47,502 nucleotides of DNA. Source: UBA7359 sp964523895 (GTDB lineage: Bacteria > Pseudomonadota > Gammaproteobacteria > Eutrophobiales > Eutrophobiaceae). The position numbers and the translations under genes were made by a program. The stretch lies in NCBI GenBank assembly GCA_964523895.1, contig CAZGBJ010000019.1, positions 1-47,502 of the forward strand, written 5' to 3'. Below, in pieces: positions 5,626-14,919 of this stretch; positions within the stretch are counted from its first letter, which is position 1; each line of letters opens with the position of its first letter. Below the pieces are notes generated by a model that did not search any database, was not told the origin of the DNA, and saw nothing but the letters and a program-made list of their open reading frames with translations.

Positions 5626-8415
5626 TTAAACTGTTTTTCTATTGATTCTATCGTGTGTACGCGTTCCTTTTCTTAGATTAACCGAGCAGAACTTAAATTC
5701 AGGTATTTTCCCAAATGGATCCAGTGCTTCATTAGTAATCAGGTTGGCGGCTGCCTCGCTATAAGTAAACGGCATCATCACGACACCTTCAAGCATATGT
5801 TCATCAGCACGTGTCGTAGCTGCAATTCGGCCACGTCGAGATTCTATAACCAGTATATCGCCTGTTTTAAGATTAAATTTTGCCAGGTCGCTTGGGTTAA
5901 TCATGACACAGGGTCCTGGTTCAATGGCATCCAACACGCGAGAATGACGTGTCATAGTGCCCGTATGCCAGTGTTCTAATTGACGACCGGTAACAAATAC
6001 AAATGGGTAATCTTTATCAGGTAATTCTGCTGCTTCAATGTATTCCGCTGCAACGAATCGTCCTTTGCCATCATCAGTTGGGAAAATTCCATCTTTAAAG
6101 ATGATTGGTTCTCCTGCATCACCTTCATTTTCAAGTGGGTAGGTTAATGAATCTTCTTCTTCAAGTCGTTTCCAAGTGATACCAGCCATACTTGGTACGG
6201 CTTTACGAATCTCTTCAAACACTTCTTCTGGGCCAGAATAATTCCAATCAAGACCAATACGGTTGGCAATTTCTTGAATGATCCACAAATCTTGCTTTGC
6301 ATCACCAGGTGGGTCAATTGCCTGCCGACCCATTTGTACACGTCGATCTGTATTTGTAAATGTACCTGATTTTTCAGGAAATGCACTTGCTGGCAATATA
6401 ACGTCGGCATAGCTACATGTTTCAGTAAAGAAAATATCCTGTACAACACAATGTTCAAGTTTTGATAGGGCTTCTCTTGCATGATTTAGATTTGGATCTG
6501 ACATAGCCGGATTTTCACCCATAATGTAGAGTCCATTTAAATCACCATCATGTATAGCGTGCATAATTTCAACAACAGTCTTGCCAGGATTAGGATCGAG
6601 CTCTTGACCCCATAGTTCTTCAAACTTTGCTCTAACATCTGGATCTGAAACGGGCTGATAGTCAGGGTAGACCATCGGGATAAGGCCAACGTCAGAAGTG
6701 CCTTGCACGTTATTTTGTCCTCGTAAAGGATGTAGGCCAGTGCTAGGTCTACCAATTTGGCCAGTCATTAAAGCCAAAGAAATTAAACAACGGGCATTAT
6801 CAGTGCCATGTATATGTTGTGAGATACCCATGCCCCAGAATATGATCGCTGTTTCTGCATTTGCATATAATCTTGCAACGGTTTTAATCGTCTCAGGGGG
6901 AATAGCACAGATAGGTGCAACTTCTTCGGGGCTGTATTTAAGTACAGTTTCTTTTAAAGCTTCAAAGCCATCTGTATGTTCATCAATAAATTTCTGGTTG
7001 TATAGATTTTCATCGATGATTGTATGCATTATTGCATTTAATAATAAAACATCTGTTCCAGGTCTTAATTGTAGTAAATGTTCTGCATGCAAATACATCT
7101 CAGAACCATAGGGTTCTATTAGAATTAATTTACTACCACGTTCTGTCGCATTCTTAATGAATGTTGCCGCGACAGGGTGATTATCATTAGGTCGTGCACC
7201 GATAACAACGATGACTTCTGCCTCAGAACCGTCAGAAACCTGATTTGAAACAGCACCAGAACCAATTGTTTCTAATAAAGCAGCAACAGATGACGCGTGA
7301 CATAATCTCGTGCAGTGATCAACATTATTCGTTCCAAAACCAGTGCGTACCAGTTTTTGTACTAGATAAGCTTCTTCATTACTGCCTTTGGCACAACCAA
7401 AACCAGCAAGGGCATCAGGTCCTTTAGAATCTCTTATATCATTTAAGCCTTTGGCAGTTAAATCCAGGGCCTCTTCCCAAGTCGCTTCGCGGAAATACTT
7501 ATGTACCTCAAGTGGGTCGATCAAAGCTGCCGTTTTTTCAGCCCCTTCACGACGGATTAAAGGTTTAGTGAGTCGATCCGGGTGGTGGACATAATCAAAA
7601 CCGTAACGACCCTTAACGCACAATCTACTTTTGTTAGCAGGACCATCACGACCATCAACATATTGAATATGATTATTTTTAACATTATAGGTTAGCAAAC
7701 AACCAACACCGCAATAGGGACAGACAGATTCAACTTTTGTATCGGGTTCGACTAAACCTACATTTTTTGCTGGCATAAGAGCGCCAGTAGGGCAGGCTTG
7801 TACACATTCGCCACAGGCAACACAAGTACTTTCTCCCATGGGTTCTGCCATATCGAAAACAATCTCTGCATGTTTTCCACGAAATGCCATGCCTATAACA
7901 TCATTAACTTGTTCTTCTCTACAGGCTCTTACACAGCGTGTACATTGAATACATGCATCAAGATTGACAGCTATTGCAGGATGAGAAAGATCAGAGACAG
8001 GTTGTTCTCGTTGTTCAAAGCGCGGATCATAAATTTCAAATTTATTTGCCCAATAGTCCAATTCGGAATTTAATTTATAAGGTGATTTTCCTTGTTGCGG
8101 CATGTCTGCGAGTAATAATTCCAAAACCATTTTTTGTGAATGAGTGGCTCGTTCATTATCACTTTCAACTTTCATTCCTTCCGTTGGTTGTCGGCAGCAC
8201 GATGGTGCTAGAACTCGCTCACCATCAATTTCGACCATACACGCACGACAGTTACCATCGGGACGATAACCTTCCTTATAGCAAAGGTGTGGTATTTCAA
8301 CATCATTACGTTTAGCAGCTTGAAGGATAGTTTCGTCACCATAAGCTTCAATACTTTCCCCATTTAAACTAAATGAAGTTACTTTTTCGTTCATAACCTT
8401 AGGGTTGGCAGCCAT
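5626..8415 (-). CDS. fdh1A: NAD-dependent formate dehydrogenase, catalytic alpha subunit (FDH1 type)
   Basis: Cytoplasmic molybdenum or tungsten enzyme that oxidises formate to CO2; 929 residues. Domains in order: a [2Fe-2S] ferredoxin domain with Cys45, Cys56, Cys59 and Cys73; a NuoG-like segment; a two-cluster [4Fe-4S] domain with Cys155/158/161/165 and Cys198/201/204/208; another [4Fe-4S] site Cys232/235/239/266; and the bis-MGD domain. The active-site cysteine is Cys372 in RLCHASS, so it is a Cys rather than a selenocysteine enzyme. The C-terminal molybdopterin-dinucleotide-binding domain covers about residues 800-910. The ATG overlaps the stop of the beta subunit gene (TAATG). Length and two-subunit layout match FDH1 of Methylorubrum extorquens, which contains tungsten; metal choice here is unknown. 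It is the last gene of the fhc1 transcript. Confidence 0.95.
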   Translation of the reverse strand: MAANPKVMNEKVTSFSLNGESIEAYGDETILQAAKRNDVEIPHLCYKEGYRPDGNCRACMVEIDGERVLAPSCCRQPTEGMKVESDNERATHSQKMVLELLLADMPQQGKSPYKLNSELDYWANKFEIYDPRFEQREQPVSDLSHPAIAVNLDACIQCTRCVRACREEQVNDVIGMAFRGKHAEIVFDMAEPMGESTCVACGECVQACPTGALMPAKNVGLVEPDTKVESVCPYCGVGCLLTYNVKNNHIQYVDGRDGPANKSRLCVKGRYGFDYVHHPDRLTKPLIRREGAEKTAALIDPLEVHKYFREATWEEALDLTAKGLNDIRDSKGPDALAGFGCAKGSNEEAYLVQKLVRTGFGTNNVDHCTRLCHASSVAALLETIGSGAVSNQVSDGSEAEVIVVIGARPNDNHPVAATFIKNATERGSKLILIEPYGSEMYLHAEHLLQLRPGTDVLLLNAIMHTIIDENLYNQKFIDEHTDGFEALKETVLKYSPEEVAPICAIPPETIKTVARLYANAETAIIFWGMGISQHIHGTDNARCLISLALMTGQIGRPSTGLHPLRGQNNVQGTSDVGLIPMVYPDYQPVSDPDVRAKFEELWGQELDPNPGKTVVEIMHAIHDGDLNGLYIMGENPAMSDPNLNHAREALSKLEHCVVQDIFFTETCSYADVILPASAFPEKSGTFTNTDRRVQMGRQAIDPPGDAKQDLWIIQEIANRIGLDWNYSGPEEVFEEIRKAVPSMAGITWKRLEEEDSLTYPLENEGDAGEPIIFKDGIFPTDDGKGRFVAAEYIEAAELPDKDYPFVFVTGRQLEHWHTGTMTRHSRVLDAIEPGPCVMINPSDLAKFNLKTGDILVIESRRGRIAATTRADEHMLEGVVMMPFTYSEAAANLITNEALDPFGKIPEFKFCSVNLRKGTRTHDRINRKTV

Positions 8416-10076
8416 TATTCAAATTCCTCAGGAAAATATTTTATAGCACAACGCAATGGATTTGGCGCAGCTTGTCCAAGCCCACAAATAGAAGCATCTT
8501 CCATTGCTTTTGCTAGCTCTTCTAGCAAGGGTTGATCCCATTCCTCTTTTTCCATTAGTTTAGCTGCTTTTGATGTGCCGACTCGACAGGGCGTACATTG
8601 ACCACAAGATTCATCTTCAAAAAATTTCATCGCATTTAGAGCCATTTCTTTTGCGTTATCCTTATCGGATAAAACAACAATAGCTGCTGATCCAATGAAG
8701 CAACCATGTGGCTGTAATGTATCAAAATCGAGAGGAACATTACCTAATGAAGCAGGCAGAATGCCACCAGATGCACCGCCTGGAAAATAACCGTAAAAGT
8801 CATGTCCGTCGATCATGCCGCCACAATATTCATCTATGAGTTCTTGCATCGTTATACCTGCAGGCGCTAGATGAACCCCGGGTTTATTTACTCGTCCGCT
8901 TACTGAGAATGAACGCAAGCCTTTCCGATCATTTCGGCCATGTTTAGAAAACCATTCTGGACCATTTTCAATAATGTCTCGAACCCAGTGCATGCTTTCC
9001 ATGTTCTGCTCTAAAGTAGGGCGACCAAATAAACCAACCTGAGCAACATAAGGTGGTCTGAGTCTTGGTAATCCACGTTTACCTTCGATAGATTCAATCA
9101 TGGCAGACTCTTCGCCACAAATATAAGCACCAGCGCCACGACGCAAATGTATTTCGGGTAAGTCACATGGCGGGTCTTGTTTTAAAGATTCAAGCTCACG
9201 TTCAAGCATCTTTCTACAACCAGCATATTCATCTCTTAAATAAATATAAATATTTTCAGCTTCGATAGCCCAATGAGCAATTAAAGTACCTTCTATAAAG
9301 CGATGCGGGTCCTGTTCGAGATAAACTCTGTCCTTAAATGTTCCCGGTTCACCTTCGTCGATATTGATGGCAATTAATTTAGGTTTTGCTTGTTCATTGA
9401 GGATGCGCCATTTACGACCCGTTGGAAAACCCGCTCCGCCAAGTCCGCGAAGGTTGGAATCTTCTAATAAAGAGATGATGTCTTCTTGCTTGTATTTGCC
9501 TGCTACGCAATCTTGTAAAGTTTGATAACCACCATTATTTTTATAGTCAGTATAAGCAATGGAATCTGGTTCACTATCTTCGAAATCATTATTATCGATT
9601 GCAGTTTTTATTTTATCTGTATCGGCTGAATCAATCGGTTTGGTTCCAACAACAGCGACCGGTGCAGTATTACATCTGCCGACACATGGGACTGGCTGGA
9701 TACGCACATCTTTCATACCTTCAGCATTAAGCTGCTTGATTAATGCTTTTGCGCCAAACATCTCACAAGTGAGCGATTCACATACTCTTACCGTTTTTGT
9801 TGGTGGTGGCAGTTCATTTTGTCCTAGCACGTCAAAGTGATGATAGAACGTTGCGGTTTCAAAGACTTCAGACATAGGGAGCTGCATATCTATCGCAAGT
9901 GCGAGGATATGACGATTTGATATATGGTGATAATGATCCTGGATTTTATGCAGATGTTCTATCAACATATCACGGCTACGAGGTGCATCACCAAGCAACT
10001 GCCTGATTTCAGCTAAAGATTTATGTGGTGTAGTACGGCCTTCAACACGACCTTTCTTTCCGCGAGTACGTTTCAT
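8415..10076 (-). CDS. fdh1B: Formate dehydrogenase beta subunit, NuoE-NuoF fusion
   Basis: A 553-residue diaphorase subunit that passes electrons from the alpha subunit to NAD+. The N-terminal third is a NuoE-type thioredoxin-fold [2Fe-2S] domain, with CESLTC and PCVGRC supplying the four cysteines. The rest is NuoF-like: GLGGAGFPTGRKWR (FMN/NAD site), GAGAYICGEESA (NAD binding) and SCGQCTPCRVGT plus a late Cys for the [4Fe-4S] cluster. The fused two-subunit form is that of FDH1, unlike FDHs with separate FdsG and FdsB. The ATG overlaps the stop codon of fhcC1 (TAATG), so formate dehydrogenase is translationally coupled to the formate-releasing Fhc complex. This coupling is visible in the sequence and fits the pathway order. 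Confidence 0.95.
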   Translation of the reverse strand: MKRTRGKKGRVEGRTTPHKSLAEIRQLLGDAPRSRDMLIEHLHKIQDHYHHISNRHILALAIDMQLPMSEVFETATFYHHFDVLGQNELPPPTKTVRVCESLTCEMFGAKALIKQLNAEGMKDVRIQPVPCVGRCNTAPVAVVGTKPIDSADTDKIKTAIDNNDFEDSEPDSIAYTDYKNNGGYQTLQDCVAGKYKQEDIISLLEDSNLRGLGGAGFPTGRKWRILNEQAKPKLIAINIDEGEPGTFKDRVYLEQDPHRFIEGTLIAHWAIEAENIYIYLRDEYAGCRKMLERELESLKQDPPCDLPEIHLRRGAGAYICGEESAMIESIEGKRGLPRLRPPYVAQVGLFGRPTLEQNMESMHWVRDIIENGPEWFSKHGRNDRKGLRSFSVSGRVNKPGVHLAPAGITMQELIDEYCGGMIDGHDFYGYFPGGASGGILPASLGNVPLDFDTLQPHGCFIGSAAIVVLSDKDNAKEMALNAMKFFEDESCGQCTPCRVGTSKAAKLMEKEEWDQPLLEELAKAMEDASICGLGQAAPNPLRCAIKYFPEEFE

Positions 10077-10909
10077 TAATCTAGTTTATCAATTATTTGT
10101 AAAATTAGAATTTCGCCTTTGCCATTACGTGCCAGGTCACCAGAAAAACGATGAGCAGTTGGTCCATATTTATTGAATATTTGAAATTCCGGATCCATAG
10201 CGGCTAGCTGAGTAAATAATAAGCGTAGAAATTGCATCTTCAGATTACCGTTACTTTTAAATGTCGCTGAAATATGAACAGGTCTTTTTGCCAGAATAAT
10301 GCTGCCTCTGCGCATTCCTTCACCGGGATTTTTGCCTACTTTATTCAAGGCAATTATTGTTCCTGCATGTATTCGACTACCGCAGTAATCACCTGATTTA
10401 CCCTGGATGATTATTATACCACGTCGCATACGATCGCCGACTCTATCACCCGCATTACCGGTGATATTGATTAAGCCGTTTCTCATGCCAAATGCATCAC
10501 CTGGTAATCCACCACCAACATAATCTGTAGCATTACCATTAATATTAATTCTGCCACCGGACATATCATTCCCCGCCCACGAACCACTATTTCCTTTTAC
10601 CGTAATAGTGCCACCTTTCATGCTTTGGCCGAGAAAATCTCCAACATCACCATTAATATTGAGACTGCCTTTGGTCATGCCTTGACCGACATACATGAGT
10701 TTATTGCAACTTTTTTCTATCCGTATTTCTTCAGCATTACGTCCTTTAACGGAAAATAATTCATCAACGTTTACTGTTTCTTTTCCATAGACAAGAGGAA
10801 GTCTTTTAATCTTAGCTAGCGTTTTTCCTTCCAGATTATCGGGCGTCAATGGAGAGACATCCAGGGTAAATTTAGGCGTGTGTTTTAGTGTGAAGCATAA
10901 AGCCGTCAT
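10076..10909 (-). CDS. fhcC: Formyltransferase/hydrolase complex subunit C, set 1
   Basis: A 277-residue homologue of archaeal FwdC. The centre and C-terminus (about 70-210) consist of glycine-rich repeats of the form GG-x-I-x-I-x-GN, with GMRRGSI as a late copy. This is the right-handed beta-helix shared with the glutamate synthase alpha C-terminal domain. FwdC/FhcC is a structural subunit that holds the A and B subunits and helps guide the MFR tail. The ATG overlaps the fhcD1 stop (ATGA), and the stop overlaps the start of formate dehydrogenase. The first 60 residues are longer and more divergent than in the second copy at 16687-17499. Confidence 0.9.
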   Translation of the reverse strand: MTALCFTLKHTPKFTLDVSPLTPDNLEGKTLAKIKRLPLVYGKETVNVDELFSVKGRNAEEIRIEKSCNKLMYVGQGMTKGSLNINGDVGDFLGQSMKGGTITVKGNSGSWAGNDMSGGRININGNATDYVGGGLPGDAFGMRNGLINITGNAGDRVGDRMRRGIIIIQGKSGDYCGSRIHAGTIIALNKVGKNPGEGMRRGSIILAKRPVHISATFKSNGNLKMQFLRLLFTQLAAMDPEFQIFNKYGPTAHRFSGDLARNGKGEILILQIIDKLD

Positions 10910-11802
10910 TTGAGTAACTTCCTCAGGTAAAACAAATGCGGACCTAAATTACCACCATAATTTCCTGCGCTGATACGGTATATCCCTTTCTTTGGTCCAA
11001 ATTTACAAGCAGCACGTATACCAACACGCATGGCTTCGCGAATCGATTCTTCATCAAGACCATCGATAACAATTTCTAATACCGAACCAATATCAACGCC
11101 CAATTCAGATTTGACCTGACCTTTTAATGTTGGACAATAGGCTTCATTGGTTGAAGCCGTCAAAAAATCATACTTTGAACCGACTTTCGATCCTGAACCG
11201 ACGACGCCACCAGGAAATGCGGTAATGACACCGGGTACTTTTTTAATGGCATCAACGGCTTTTTCACATGCGGTCAGTCCTTGTCGTGCGGTTTTTGCCA
11301 GTACCAGAAAATTTCCACCACCAACGGCTTTTCTTACGCCGATAGTATCTTCGCAAATAAATTCGCCGTGCATGACCGGGATACGCCAGAAACGTTTACC
11401 ATTAACGACTTTGGATATTTGAAAGCCATCGCCAAAAAAACGCAAGCTTTTACCCATTGATACTTTTTTGTCGCTGTCTAAACCAGAAAAACAGGCCGTC
11501 GTAGCTGTTGTCATGACAGATTGACCGACGCGGGTGGGGATATGTTTTTCAAGCTCTTTAACAGACATGGCAAAAATCATAACCGATACACCTGGGCGCC
11601 CATCTGGCGTTTCTGAAGGTTTGAGTTCGCGTTCTATATCTGCTTCGATGCCACAGGCAATTACTGAAGAGGCAAAGCCACGAATGGCATTAGCCGCACG
11701 ATGCGCCCATTTTAAATTCATTGCTGTAATGATGATACGCGTCGCCTTCATCGGAAAGGCTTCGGCAAATGTATCATCTATTAGTACGCCATTAATTTTC
11801 AT
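10906..11802 (-). CDS. fhcD: Formyl-MFR:H4MPT formyltransferase (complex subunit D), set 1
   Basis: A 298-residue Ftr-family protein that moves the formyl group between N5 of H4MPT and the amine of methanofuran. The ATG at 11802 gives an N-terminus (MKINGVLIDDTFAEAF) that lines up with copy 2 (MKIKATEIVDTFAEAF). A longer TTG start at 11820 would overlap the end of fhcA1 and is not needed. Conserved stretches include GGGNFLVLAKT, GVVGSGSKVGSKY and ISAGNYGGNLGPH. It lies between fhcA1 and fhcC1 in the same order as set 2. Ftr acts in the cytoplasm as part of the Fhc complex. Confidence 0.93.
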   Translation of the reverse strand: MKINGVLIDDTFAEAFPMKATRIIITAMNLKWAHRAANAIRGFASSVIACGIEADIERELKPSETPDGRPGVSVMIFAMSVKELEKHIPTRVGQSVMTTATTACFSGLDSDKKVSMGKSLRFFGDGFQISKVVNGKRFWRIPVMHGEFICEDTIGVRKAVGGGNFLVLAKTARQGLTACEKAVDAIKKVPGVITAFPGGVVGSGSKVGSKYDFLTASTNEAYCPTLKGQVKSELGVDIGSVLEIVIDGLDEESIREAMRVGIRAACKFGPKKGIYRISAGNYGGNLGPHLFYLRKLLK

Positions 11803-11810
11803 GAATAACT

Positions 11811-13466
11811 CTACGTGCAAGGTTGAACAATGATTTTTCCATTGCCATGTTCAACAATTTCATCATCATCAATTTTAAAATTACCAAGGCTGATAGCCTG
11901 ATAGTTATCAAAATAACGTTTTAGGGACTTTTCGATGCCGCTATCAAATTCTGGTCGCAAGGTATGTGTTGCTCCCTGTACTACTTTAGTGATTTTTCCA
12001 TTACGTACGATCACTTCACCATCTTTAAAAACATAATCTGGTTTACTAAACATTTTTTCTTTATCTTTATTGTTGCTATAGACGGTAATATCTGCAACTG
12101 CACCGGAACCTAAATGTCCCCGGTTTTTCAGTCCAAGACTTCTAGCCGGCGCAGCTCGCGTCATGATGGCAATATCATATAAAGAATATTCTCTATCAAT
12201 ACTGGAAAGAGTGCTTGCTATGGCAGCGTCCTTATTAATCGTCGATAACATGTCATTTCTGAAGCTGCGATCCATTAATAGACGGATAAGATGCGGGTAA
12301 CTGGTAAACGGAGCACCATTAGGATGATCGGTGGTTAAAAAGATTCTCCATGGGTCATCAACTAATAAAAATAATTCAAGACCTATGGCCCACTGTAAGG
12401 CATTGACGAAGTTCTTATCTTTATATTTAAAAGGAACAACGCCGCAACCAGCATCACATTCAATGTCCATAACCACCCATTTTTTTGGATGAGCATGCCA
12501 ATGACCCGCATATTGGCGCATTGAATCACCTGAGGCAGTGACTGTTTGACCAAATAGCACTTGTCCAACATCAATCGAAATATTGGGGTTTTTATTCACG
12601 GCTTCAGCAATTTCTGCAGCACCGGATGAAAAGTTCTTATCACCTTCAGTACCATAGCTATGAAATTGGATGTGAGTTATATGCATACGCATGCCTTCCA
12701 CAGCCTTAATGGTATCTAAAGTTGTTTGCATATTACCGGGCACACCGAGATTACAACCATGTACATGTAAAGGATGTGGTATTCCGAGTTCTGTTACAGC
12801 TCGAGCAAGTGCTATGAGGATTTCACGTGGTGAAGTGCCGTAGTATTGATTGACTTCATCTAGTTCAAGTTGACGCTGATTAAATTTGAAAGCACTAATA
12901 CCGCCAGGGTTAACAACTTTAATTCCCAGTGCTTGAGATGCATTAATTGTCCAACCAACATAATCACTGATAGCCTCTTGATCTTTTTTAGATGCAAGCA
13001 TGCGAAGAAAAAAATCATCGCTACCTAACATCGCATAGGCGCCTTTGTCCACCATCGGGGTGTCTGCCATTTCCATATGTGCCTGGCGTGCATTAGCAGG
13101 GAGCATTGCCGGTTCAAAACAGGCGGTATAACCCATTTCAGCATAGCGATAACCTGCTGTTAATGTAGAAGGCGCAGCATAACCACAACCAGAGCGGGTT
13201 AACTCAGTTCGACTTACCAGATCAGCTTGATGATCTTCTGGCAGCATCATTCTGGCAATATTGACCTTGCCACCACCGATATGCGTGTGGATATCGATAG
13301 CACCTGACATGATGATTTTGTTTTTCAGATCATAGGTTTTATCTATTTTTGTATTGCTTGATGGCTTGCGAGTGATATAGCCATCACGAATATAGATATC
13401 TCTGCGTTCCCCATTAATGCCGTGAACTGGATCATAGACTATGCCGTTTGTTAATTTAATATACAT
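11811..13466 (-). CDS. fhcA: Formyl-MFR hydrolase (complex subunit A), set 1
   Basis: A 551-residue amidohydrolase-superfamily protein that cleaves formyl-MFR to formate and methanofuran. Metal-site residues of the family are present: DIHTH with His60 and His62, a candidate carboxylated Lys183 in IKVVNPGG, His residues in HPLHVHGCN and ITHIQFH, and the catalytic Asp380 in TTDHPNG. The amidohydrolase end motif LGSGAVADITVY is near residue 460. The start follows fhcB1 by 11 bases. With FhcB1 lacking redox residues, hydrolysis to free formate is the expected outcome, which fits the formate dehydrogenase genes further down the same transcript. Confidence 0.93.
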   Translation of the reverse strand: MYIKLTNGIVYDPVHGINGERRDIYIRDGYITRKPSSNTKIDKTYDLKNKIIMSGAIDIHTHIGGGKVNIARMMLPEDHQADLVSRTELTRSGCGYAAPSTLTAGYRYAEMGYTACFEPAMLPANARQAHMEMADTPMVDKGAYAMLGSDDFFLRMLASKKDQEAISDYVGWTINASQALGIKVVNPGGISAFKFNQRQLELDEVNQYYGTSPREILIALARAVTELGIPHPLHVHGCNLGVPGNMQTTLDTIKAVEGMRMHITHIQFHSYGTEGDKNFSSGAAEIAEAVNKNPNISIDVGQVLFGQTVTASGDSMRQYAGHWHAHPKKWVVMDIECDAGCGVVPFKYKDKNFVNALQWAIGLELFLLVDDPWRIFLTTDHPNGAPFTSYPHLIRLLMDRSFRNDMLSTINKDAAIASTLSSIDREYSLYDIAIMTRAAPARSLGLKNRGHLGSGAVADITVYSNNKDKEKMFSKPDYVFKDGEVIVRNGKITKVVQGATHTLRPEFDSGIEKSLKRYFDNYQAISLGNFKIDDDEIVEHGNGKIIVQPCT

Positions 13467-13477
13467 CGCGTTTTAGC

Positions 13478-14755
13478 TTACATCCTTTCGATGACTTGTT
13501 TGAGTATTGAATCAACACTTGAATAGGGTGATTGTCGAACTTGTTTCAATGGTAAAGCAACTACGCTATCTGTACGAAACAATTGACCACTATGATCAAC
13601 GCCGGGCGTCGATACCGGAATAAAGACATCGGGCTTGAATTTTAGTTTAGTCTCGGGTGTGCCAAGAACGATGCTAGGAATTGATGCGCGTGGTGGATTT
13701 ACAATTGAATTGAAACTGTTAATCCAGAGTAGGGCATCAGCCTCTTTATTCTTGAGTACATTATGAGTTGAATAACGGTGCGCATCGTAGTCAGGATAAC
13801 CCTTGTTAAAATTGACGCGTAATGGGTAACCACTTTGCCATGCACAAATACTATTTGCTGTTGTTGCGCCATCATTGCCAGCTAATGAAAATCCGGCAAA
13901 ACGGGTTGTTCGGGTCATGTATTTAACGATTTCACAAAAATTCTGAATAGTTAGTTCGGCATGCGGGATATTCAGTTCAGCAGGAGACCAGACGATGACG
14001 CCATATTTTGCTGATTTCATCTTTTCGGCCAAGGCTTCTACTGCCTTGGTTTTAATGCCGGCGATCTCTTTTGTGTTGATGGTTTCACCGGCAACCATGG
14101 CATGCAGACTAGAAATGACTTCGCCTATTTGCTCATTTTTACAATTGAGTACCGTAGGACGTTTACCATTTGGATTAATACCGGGTTTAGTGTTGAGTTT
14201 GTCACCAATATAGACAATTTGCCGTTGGTCATTTTTTAGCTTAAACATGGATTGTTTATTCCAGACAACTCGCTCGAAAAATCGCGGGAAATTCGTTGTG
14301 TCAGTGCCAGCGAAAATAATCATATCGGCCCGATTTCTGATCTCTGACAGGGTGGTCATGATCCAGCCAAGATCTTGTAATACCAACGTATTACGAATCA
14401 GGGCATCACCATGCATATGGTCAATGATAGCACCTGTATTATCTGCAAGATGCATCATTTGTCGAATACCTCCGGCATCACTAGCCAGGCCGGCAAACAA
14501 TGGGGTATGTGATTTTTTGAGGATCTGACAAACAGCATTAATTGCTTCATCAAGTGAAACTTTTTTGCCTTTTAATTTTGGAGAATTGACGGATACTTCG
14601 CCTTCGAAGGCGGCGATGGCTTTGGGACAGCCATTTTCAAGAATACTTAATCTTTCATTTTGATTCTGAATAACAAGGTCATCACATAGTATTCCGCAAA
14701 AAGGACAAGTCACCTCACGGGTGATAGCCGCAGTCGAATTTGACTTCTTAACCAA
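13478..14755 (-). CDS. fhcB: Complex subunit B, set 1 (FwdB homologue without the redox site)
   Basis: A 425-residue homologue of the tungsten/molybdenum subunit FwdB. The N-terminal cluster motif CPFCGILC with a fourth Cys43 is kept. The archaeal active-site trio is gone: aligning IDHMHGDALIRN with IDTTTSVCHGPS of copy 2 puts Ala118 and Leu119 where Cys and His belong, and an Ala in the SLAGNDG region replaces the Arg. This is the state expected for the hydrolytic Fhc complex of bacteria, which is known as a non-redox enzyme. The start is TTG at 14755 with AAAGGAA six bases before it; no ATG fits. It stands 164 bases after the reductase gene, so it may have its own promoter. Confidence 0.88.
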   Translation of the reverse strand: MVKKSNSTAAITREVTCPFCGILCDDLVIQNQNERLSILENGCPKAIAAFEGEVSVNSPKLKGKKVSLDEAINAVCQILKKSHTPLFAGLASDAGGIRQMMHLADNTGAIIDHMHGDALIRNTLVLQDLGWIMTTLSEIRNRADMIIFAGTDTTNFPRFFERVVWNKQSMFKLKNDQRQIVYIGDKLNTKPGINPNGKRPTVLNCKNEQIGEVISSLHAMVAGETINTKEIAGIKTKAVEALAEKMKSAKYGVIVWSPAELNIPHAELTIQNFCEIVKYMTRTTRFAGFSLAGNDGATTANSICAWQSGYPLRVNFNKGYPDYDAHRYSTHNVLKNKEADALLWINSFNSIVNPPRASIPSIVLGTPETKLKFKPDVFIPVSTPGVDHSGQLFRTDSVVALPLKQVRQSPYSSVDSILKQVIERM

Positions 14756-14919
14756 TGATAATTCCTTTGTTTTCTTTAATTATTATGCTTTAAATCGTGC
14801 GAACTAGCGGCGCAACGATATTGTTTTGCATTTAAATGGTCAATAGCGAATAAATGCAAGAATTACTAAGTATTCTAAGCGAAAAGCGGGGGCGAGTCAG
14901 AAAAATATTATCAATATAT

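Noticed and set aside
11803..11820. TTG start adding six residues to FhcD1
   Set aside because: It would overlap fhcA1 and is not present in the second copy; the ATG at 11802 matches the family.
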